Assembly: GCF_964340395.1 (NCBI RefSeq)
Contig: NC_135558.1
Span: forward strand, 20,782,871 to 20,846,870
Reading direction: 5' to 3'
DNA: 64,000 bases
Source: Glandiceps talaboti
Taxonomy: Eukaryota > Hemichordata > Enteropneusta > Spengelidae
The notes beneath the pieces were generated by a model. That model had not been told where the DNA came from, searched no databases, and saw nothing but the letters and a program-made list of their open reading frames with translations. How positions within the stretch are numbered: the stretch's first letter is position 1; each line of letters opens with the position of its first letter. This document shows positions 57,272 through 64,000 of this stretch, in pieces. The translations under genes and the position numbers were made by a program.

Positions 57272-57454
57272 ATGAAAAAACACTTAACATCATGCAGACA
57301 TCTAAATGCTTTACAATATTTAGTACAGATAGATGCATTTGATGATGCTGAGGAGGGAAATAGTTTAATTTCACTGGTTTTAGATAGAAAGAAAGACAAG
57401 TCTTGCCTCACATCTTCAGACTCTAGTGAGTCTGAGAGTGAAACTCAAAAATAG
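57272..57454 (+). CDS. Small acidic-tailed ORF in the transposon
   Basis: 60 codons, MKKHLTSCRHLNALQYLVQI and onward, ending SDSSESESETQK. Nearly identical to the frame at 14819-14628 in the other copy. Converges with neither host gene; likely part of an element protein. Confidence 0.4.
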   Translation: MKKHLTSCRHLNALQYLVQIDAFDDAEEGNSLISLVLDRKKDKSCLTSSDSSESESETQK

Positions 57455-57627
57455 TGTCAAGGAAAGAAATAAAACACCTATCTAAATTAATCTGGCCAGA
57501 CGTTTTTGTATTTACATTTTTCACCAAAAGGTCACTTTTTAATCACATAAATTACAGGTCCTATATATATATATATAATTATGTATCCTTGATGGTAATT
57601 ACACACTGAACCTATTTCCACAGTGCT

Positions 57628-57702
57628 AAAATGTATGTATGTATGTATGTATGTATACATATGTGTGTGTGTAAGTGTGTGTGTGTGTGTGTGTGTGTGT
57701 GA
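57628..57702. repeat. (ATGT)n and (GT)n microsatellite inside the transposon
   Basis: The same compound tract occurs, reversed, at 14370-14431 in the other copy, so it is carried by the element itself. Confidence 0.9.
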
Positions 57703-58285
57703 ACAACATGGAGTATATAAGAGTAATTCAGGGTGTATCAAATTAATCTTGAGTAGTGTTTTTATGCTTCACTAAATAGGTACATACAAACGTACACACT
57801 TCCATTTTAATACATAAATGAAAGTGTAGACATTCAATATTAAAGGCGATATCAAGTGCTATCTCATGCAATGTTAAATTTTAATTTATTGCTAAATTTT
57901 AACATATTAATTTTTTTCAATGACAAAATATTTCGCGCCCCCCCCCCCTTTCAAACCATGAGAATTTTCATGGCCCCCCCTTCAAGCCTCTCATTTTTTT
58001 CATGGCCCCCCCCCCCAATTTCTCCCCAGGCCCCCCCCCTGCCGTAAATTCTGTCCGGTCCCTTACGATTACAGTTTTAAGTCGGTACGGATAACTTATC
58101 TCGCCATTTAAAAAATTACTGCCCCCCCCCCCCCCACCACCACCACCACCCCAAAAAATAGGGTTGGTCGGGTTATCGGGAAAAAACACACTGTTTCTGT
58201 TTACTAGCAACTGTCTTTCAGTATTTTCTCGTGGGCATTAAACGAGTCGTTAGTATATCACCTTATAACTTTGCTACAAGTACTT

Positions 58286-58403
58286 GCCTACGGCCATACT
58301 ACGTAGAAAACACCGGTTCTCGTCCGATCACCGAAGTTAAGCTGCGTCGGGCGTGGTTAGTACTTGGATGGGAGACCGCCTGGGAATACCACGTGCCGTA
58401 GGC
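58286..58403 (+). rRNA. 5S: 5S ribosomal RNA, copy 2
   Basis: Identical in sequence to copy 1 over 118 bp, with an unusually long terminator T-run (about 22 T). First copy right of the transposon. Confidence 0.98.
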
Positions 58404-59432
58404 GTTTTTTTTTTTTTTTTTTTTTCATTTCTTTTCATTTTACTCGAGATATGTTTGTATGATTATTTTCTTCATAGATCACATTATTAAAAATAGAAAA
58501 AAACAACAAAAAGTCAAACAATTGCAGAGTGAAATACCTAGAAATTCATTGGTTACTTTTTGTCGTAGATGGCGCTCGTCACTAGAGGCGCAACCCCGAG
58601 AAGTTCACGACATTGTCGTAAGACTCGTAACGATCGTATGTGTCAGAGAAGGTTCATTTAACCTGCAATACAAATCCCATTATTGTTTTTTTCTACCATC
58701 TTTTCCGAAACAACGTTCCTTCCTGACGGACTACAACTCAGTTCAATTGTAAAAATAAACAAACGTTTGTTTCCGATAACATGACTTCAGAAAATAGGGT
58801 AGGTCGTAATTCTATGTTATGTTATGTTATGCTATGTTATGTGATGTGATGTTATGTTATGTTATTTATTTATTTGCAGAATGTACAGTTTAAATTCTAG
58901 ATACAGTCTTAAAAGACATGGAATGTGATTTTAAAGAAAAATTTACCTGTAAACTACCGTTTGAATTGTGTTCCTTGGAATAAACACTATCCTTGAGGTA
59001 GTTCATCATAATCGTTAAAAGTATTGTAAACTTAGACCGACATATTGAATTAGTAGTATGCCAGATATGAATTTGTCGTCAACTTTTTCTGAGAGCAACG
59101 AATCGAACACCCTCAGCAACAACCACCTGTAGCAACAACATATGACATACCATGAGTACAGTATCTGATACGGCGAGCTATGTGTTCACTCACATATTAC
59201 GATTACAGTTTTAAGTCGGTACGGATAACTTATCTCGCCATTTAAAAAATTTCTGCCCCCCCCCCCCACCACCACCACCACCACCACCACCACCACCCCA
59301 AAAAATAGGGTTGGTCGGGTTATCGGGAAAAAACACACTGTTTCTGTTTACTAGCAACTGTCTTTCAGTATTTTCTCGTGGGCATTAAACGAGTCGTTAG
59401 TATATCACCTTATAACTTTGCTACAAGTACTT
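58404..59432. repeat. 5S spacer 2
   Basis: 1029 bp. Carries the long (CCA)n variant and the shortened CACTCACATATTACG junction also seen in spacer 6. No gene. Confidence 0.9.
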
Positions 59433-59550
59433 GCCTACGGCCATACTACGTAGAAAACACCGGTTCTCGTCCGATCACCGAAGTTAAGCTGCGTCGGGCG
59501 TGGTTAGTACTTGGATGGGAGACCGCCTGGGAATACCACGTGCCGTAGGC
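59433..59550 (+). rRNA. 5S: 5S ribosomal RNA, copy 3
   Basis: 118 bp, standard sequence (ACGTAGAAAACACC). Its spacer shares private variants with copy 5. Confidence 0.98.
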
Positions 59551-60571
59551 GTTTTTTATTTTATTTTTTTTTTCATTTCTTTTCATTTTACTCGAGATAT
59601 GTTTGTATGATTATTTTTTTCATAGATCACATTATTAAAAATAGAAAAAAAACAAAAAGTCAAACAATTGCAGAGTGAAATACCTAGAAATTCATTGGTT
59701 ACTTTTTGTCGTAGATGGCGCTCGTCACTAGAGGCGCAACCCCGAGAAGTTCACGACATTGTCGTAAGACTCGTAACGATCGTATGTGTCAGAGAAGGTT
59801 CATTTAACCTGCAATACAAATCCCATTATTGTTTTTTTCTACCATCTTTTCCGAAACAACGTTCCTTCCTGACGGACTACAACTCAGTTTAATTGTAAAA
59901 ATAAACAAACGTTTGTTTCCGATAACATGACTTCAGAAAATAGGGTAGGTCGTAATTCTATGTTATGTTATGCTATGTTATGTGATGTGATGTGATGTTA
60001 TGTTATGTTATGTTATTTATTTATTTGCAGAATGTACAGTTTAAATTCTAGATACAGTCTTAAAAGACATGGAATGTGATTTTAAAGAAAAATTTACCTG
60101 TAAACTACCGTTTGAATTGTGTTCCTTGGAATAAACACTATCCTTGAGGTAGTTCATCATAATCGTTAAAAGTATTGTAAACTTAGACCGACATATTGAA
60201 TTAGTAGTATGCCAGATATGAATTTGTCGTCAACTTTTTCTGAGAGCAACGAATCGAACACCCTCAGCAACAACCACCTGTAGCAACAACATATGACATA
60301 CCATGAGTACAGTATCTGATACGGCGAGCTATGTGTTCACTCATCACATATTACGATTACAGTTTTAAGTCGGTACGGATAACTTATCTCGCCATTTAAA
60401 AAATTACTGCCCCCCCCCCCCACCACCACCACCACCCCAAAAAATAGGGTTGGTCGGGTTATCGGGAAAAAACACACTGTTTCTGTTTACTAGCAACTGT
60501 CTTTCAGTATTTTCTCGTGGGCATTAAACGAGTCGTTAGTATATCACCTTATAACTTTGCTACAAGTACTT
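59551..60571. repeat. 5S spacer 3
   Basis: 1021 bp. Has GTGATGTGATGTGATG in the pentanucleotide tract, as spacer 5 does, and the full CACTCATCACATATTACG site. Confidence 0.9.
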
Positions 60572-60689
60572 GCCTACGGCCATACTACGTAAAAAACACC
60601 GGTTCTCGTCCGATCACCGAAGTTAAGCTGCGTCGGGCGTGGTTAGTACTTGGATGGGAGACCGCCTGGGAATACCACGTGCCGTAGGC
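60572..60689 (+). rRNA. 5S: 5S ribosomal RNA, copy 4 (variant)
   Basis: 118 bp with G to A at gene position 21 (ACGTAAAAAACACC), a change shared only with copy 6. It falls in the helix II region of 5S. Confidence 0.96.
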
Positions 60690-61711
60690 GTTTTTTATTT
60701 TATTTTTTTTTTCATTTCTTTTCATTTTACTCGAGATATGTTTGTATGATTATTTTCTTCATAGATCACATTATTAAAAATAGAAAAAAAAAAAAAAAGT
60801 CAAACAATTGCAGAGTGAAATACCTAGAAATTCATTGGTTACTTTTTGTCGTAGATGGCGCTCGTCACTAGAGGCGCAACCCCGAGAAGTTCACGACATT
60901 GTCGTAAAACTCGTAACGATCGTATGTGTCAGAGAAGGTTCATTGAACCTGCAATACAAATCCCATTATTGTTTTTTTCTACCATCTTTTCCGAAACAAC
61001 GTTCCTTCCTGACGGACTACAACTCAGTTTAATTGTAAAAATAAACAAACGTTTGTTTCCGATAACATGACTTCAGAAAATAGGGTAGGTCGTAATTCTA
61101 TGTTATGTTATGTTATGCTATGTTATGTGATGTGATGTTATGTTATGTTATTTATTTATTTGCAGAATGTACAGTTTAAATTCTAGATACAGTCTTAAAA
61201 GACATGGAATGTGATTTTAAAGAAAAATTTACCTGTAAACTACCGTTTGAATTGTGTTCCTTGGAATAAACACTATCCTTGAGGTAGTTCATCATAATCG
61301 TTAAAAGTATTGTAAACTTAGACCGACATATTGAATTAGTAGTATGCCAGATATGAATTTGTCGTCAACTTTTTCTGAGAGCAACGAATCGAACACCCTC
61401 AGCAACAACCACCTGTAGCAACAACATATGACATACCATGAGTACAGTATCTGATACGGCGAGCTATGTGTTCACTCATCACATATTACGATTACAGTTT
61501 TAAGTCGGTACGGATAACTTATCTCGCCATTTAAAAAATTACTGCCCCCCCCCCCCCCACCACCACCACCACCACCCCAAAAAATAGGGTTGGTCGGGTT
61601 ATCGGGAAAAAACACACTGTTTCTGTTTACTAGCAACTGTCTTTCAGTATTTTCTCGTGGGCATTAAACGAGTCGTTAGTATATCACCTTATAACTTTGC
61701 TACAAGTACTT
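60690..61711. repeat. 5S spacer 4
   Basis: 1022 bp. Shares with spacer 6 a pure A-run before GTCAAACAATTG, GTCGTAAAACTCG and CATTGAACCTG. Confidence 0.9.
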
Positions 61712-61829
61712 GCCTACGGCCATACTACGTAGAAAACACCGGTTCTCGTCCGATCACCGAAGTTAAGCTGCGTCGGGCGTGGTTAGTACTTGGATGGGAG
61801 ACCGCCTGGGAATACCACGTGCCGTAGGC
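61712..61829 (+). rRNA. 5S: 5S ribosomal RNA, copy 5
   Basis: 118 bp, standard sequence like copies 1-3. Confidence 0.98.
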
Positions 61830-62852
61830 GTTTTTTATTTTATTTTTTTTTTCATTTCTTTTCATTTTACTCGAGATATGTTTGTATGATTATTTTTTTC
61901 ATAGATCACATTATTAAAAATAGAAAAAAAACAAAAAGTCAAACAATTGCAGAGTGAAATACCTAGAAATTCATTGGTTACTTTTTGTCGTAGATGGCGC
62001 TCGTCACTAGAGGCGCAACCCCGAGAAGTTCACGACATTGTCGTAAGACTCGTAACGATCGTATGTGTCAGAGAAGGTTCATTTAACCTGCAATACAAAT
62101 CCCATTATTGTTTTTTTCTACCATCTTTTCCGAAACAACGTTCCTTCCTGACGGACTACAACTCAGTTTAATTGTAAAAATAAACAAACGTTTGTTTCCG
62201 ATAACATGACTTCAGAAAATAGGGTAGGTCGTAATTCTATGTTATGTTATGCTATGTTATGTGATGTGATGTGATGTTATGTTATGTTATGTTATTTATT
62301 TATTTGCAGAATGTACAGTTTAAATTCTAGATACAGTCTTAAAAGACATGGAATGTGATTTTAAAGAAAAATTTACCTGTAAACTACCGTTTGAATTGTG
62401 TTCCTTGGAATAAACACTATCCTTGAGGTAGTTCATCATAATCGTTAAAAGTATTGTAAACTTAGACCGACATATTGAATTAGTAGTATGCCAGATATGA
62501 ATTTGTCGTCAACTTTTTCTGAGAGCAACGAATCGAACACCCTCAGCAACAACCACCTGTAGCAACAACATATGACATACCATGAGTACAGTATCTGATA
62601 CGGCGAGCTATGTGTTCACTCATCACATATTACGATTACAGTTTTAAGTCGGTACGGATAACTTATCTCGCCATTTAAAAAATTACTGCCCCCCCCCCCC
62701 CCACCACCACCACCACCCCAAAAAATAGGGTTGGTCGGGTTATCGGGAAAAAACACACTGTTTCTGTTTACTAGCAACTGTCTTTCAGTATTTTCTCGTG
62801 GGCATTAAACGAGTCGTTAGTATATCACCTTATAACTTTGCTACAAGTACTT
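61830..62852. repeat. 5S spacer 5
   Basis: 1023 bp, nearly identical to spacer 3, including its GATG triplication. Confidence 0.9.
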
Positions 62853-62970
62853 GCCTACGGCCATACTACGTAAAAAACACCGGTTCTCGTCCGATCACCG
62901 AAGTTAAGCTGCGTCGGGCGTGGTTAGTACTTGGATGGGAGACCGCCTGGGAATACCACGTGCCGTAGGC
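62853..62970 (+). rRNA. 5S: 5S ribosomal RNA, copy 6 (variant)
   Basis: 118 bp carrying the same position-21 G to A change as copy 4. Confidence 0.96.
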
Positions 62971-64000
62971 GTTTTTTATTTTATTTTTTTTTTCATTTCT
63001 TTTCATTTTACTCGAGATATGTTTGTATGATTATTTTCTTCATAGATCACATTATTAAAAATAGAAAAAAAAAAAAAAAAGTCAAACAATTGCAGAGTGA
63101 AATACCTAGAAATTCATTGGTTACTTTTTGTCGTAGATGGCGCTCGTCACTAGAGGCGCAACCCCGAGAAGTTCACGACATTGTCGTAAAACTCGTAACG
63201 ATCGTATGTGTCAGAGAAGGTTCATTGAACCTGCAATACAAATCCCATTATTGTTTTTTTCTACCATCTTTTCCGAAACAACGTTCCTTCCTGACGGACT
63301 ACAACTCAGTTTAATTGTAAAAATAAACAAACGTTTGTTTCCGATAACATGACTTCAGAAAATAGGGTAGGTCGTAATTCTATGTTATGTTATGTTATGC
63401 TATGTTATGTGATGTGATGTTATGTTATGTTATTTATTTATTTGCAGAATGTACAGTTTAAATTCTAGATACAGTCTTAAAAGACATGGAATGTGATTTT
63501 AAAGAAAAATTTACCTGTAAACTACCGTTTGAATTGTGTTCCTTGGAATAAACACTATCCTTGAGGTAGTTCATCATAATCGTTAAAAGTATTGTAAACT
63601 TAGACCGACATATTGAATTAGTAGTATGCCAGATATGAATTTGTCGTCAACTTTTTCTGAGAGCAACGAATCGAACACCCTCAGCAACAACCACCTGTAG
63701 CAACAACATATGACATACCATGAGTACAGTATCTGATACGGCGAGCTATGTGTTCACTCACATATTACGATTACAGTTTTAAGTCGGTACGGATAACTTA
63801 TCTCGCCATTTAAAAAATTTCTGCCCCCCCCCCCCCCACCACCACCACCACCACCACCACCACCACCCCAAAAAATAGGGTTGGTCGGGTTATCGGGAAA
63901 AAACACACTGTTTCTGTTTACTAGCAACTGTCTTTCAGTATTTTCTCGTGGGCATTAAACGAGTCGTTAGTATATCACCTTATAACTTTGCTACAAGTAC
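62971..64000. repeat. 5S spacer 6, running to the window end
   Basis: Like spacer 4 in its first part, and like spacer 2 in its last part (CACTCACATATTACG, AAATTTCTGCC, long CCA tract). The window stops about 4 bp before where copy 7 should start, so the array continues. Confidence 0.9.

Larger units (their letters stand above)
55447..58062 (+). mobile_element. DNA transposon, 2616 bp copy inserted in the 5S spacer, TTA target duplication
   Basis: Inverted ends GGGACCGGACAGAATTTACG are flanked by TTA at 55444-55446 and 58063-58065. Other 5S spacers show the empty site CACATATTACGATTAC, which proves both ends and the 3 bp duplication. Same family as 14038-15562. It encodes a SAP-like protein on the minus strand and a small acidic ORF on the plus strand. 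G- or C-rich blocks lie inside each end. TTA duplication plus GGG ends suggest PIF/Harbinger, but no DDE transposase is recognised. Confidence 0.92.
54653..58285. repeat. 5S spacer 1, interrupted by a DNA transposon
   Basis: Standard spacer at 54653-55446 resumes at 58063-58285; between them lies the 2616 bp element. The spacer includes a GTTATGTTATG-type pentanucleotide tract, a (CCA)n tract behind poly-C, and no gene. A 75-codon frame recurring in every spacer is not conserved as protein and ends at variable places. Confidence 0.93.

Noticed and set aside
54771-63352. Recurrent 71-127-codon frames in each 5S spacer
   Set aside because: They recur because the spacer recurs. Changes between units include A-run length shifts that alter the frame, and there is no recognisable domain.

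Overview
This is a piece of an animal nuclear genome. The genes are split by long GT-AG introns, intergenic DNA is AT-rich, micro- and minisatellites are very abundant, and the right end holds tandem 5S rRNA genes of metazoan type. LINE and SINE fragments and cut-and-paste DNA transposons, with orthologues of TYW3 and GORAB, fit a marine invertebrate bilaterian. I cannot name the species from sequence alone.

Layout. (1) 641-19984, plus strand: a ten-exon gene for a 458-residue membrane-anchored CAP (SCP/CRISP-like) protein with an EGF-like module, a ShKT-type six-cysteine module and a C-terminal transmembrane segment. Its first intron is 12.2 kb, and its third carries a 1.5 kb transposon. (2) 21763-43188, plus strand: a six-exon TYW3 gene (273 residues), the wybutosine-pathway tRNA methyltransferase. 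Coding DNA is only 822 bp of 21.4 kb. Three of its introns hold large minisatellites with 45, 60 and 34 bp periods; the last is about 7.45 kb. (3) 43189-47877: intergenic DNA between convergent genes, with a tRNA-derived SINE and a cluster of AACTGGTT-type octamers. (4) 53799-47878, minus strand: a five-exon GORAB gene (401 residues), a Golgi/RAB6-interacting coiled-coil protein. Its first intron contains a near-perfect 200 bp palindrome. (5) 54225-64000: the left edge of a 5S rDNA array with six complete 5S genes and a repeat unit of about 1.14 kb. The first unit is interrupted by a 2.6 kb DNA transposon of the same family as the one in the CAP gene.

The three protein genes have unrelated roles (secretory/cell-surface, tRNA modification, Golgi traffic), and nothing suggests they work together. 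All 21 coding exons were placed by matching splice sites, reading phase and family similarity; the phases close exactly for all three genes. The very long open frames at 35-42.6 kb are a by-product of a stop-free 34 bp repeat inside the last TYW3 intron and are not treated as genes. The observations I rank highest are the filled/empty-site pair for the transposon in the 5S array, the dimeric higher-order structure of that array, the acceptor-like motifs in every unit of the TYW3 intronic minisatellites, the stop-free-in-three-frames array, and the young palindrome in GORAB.
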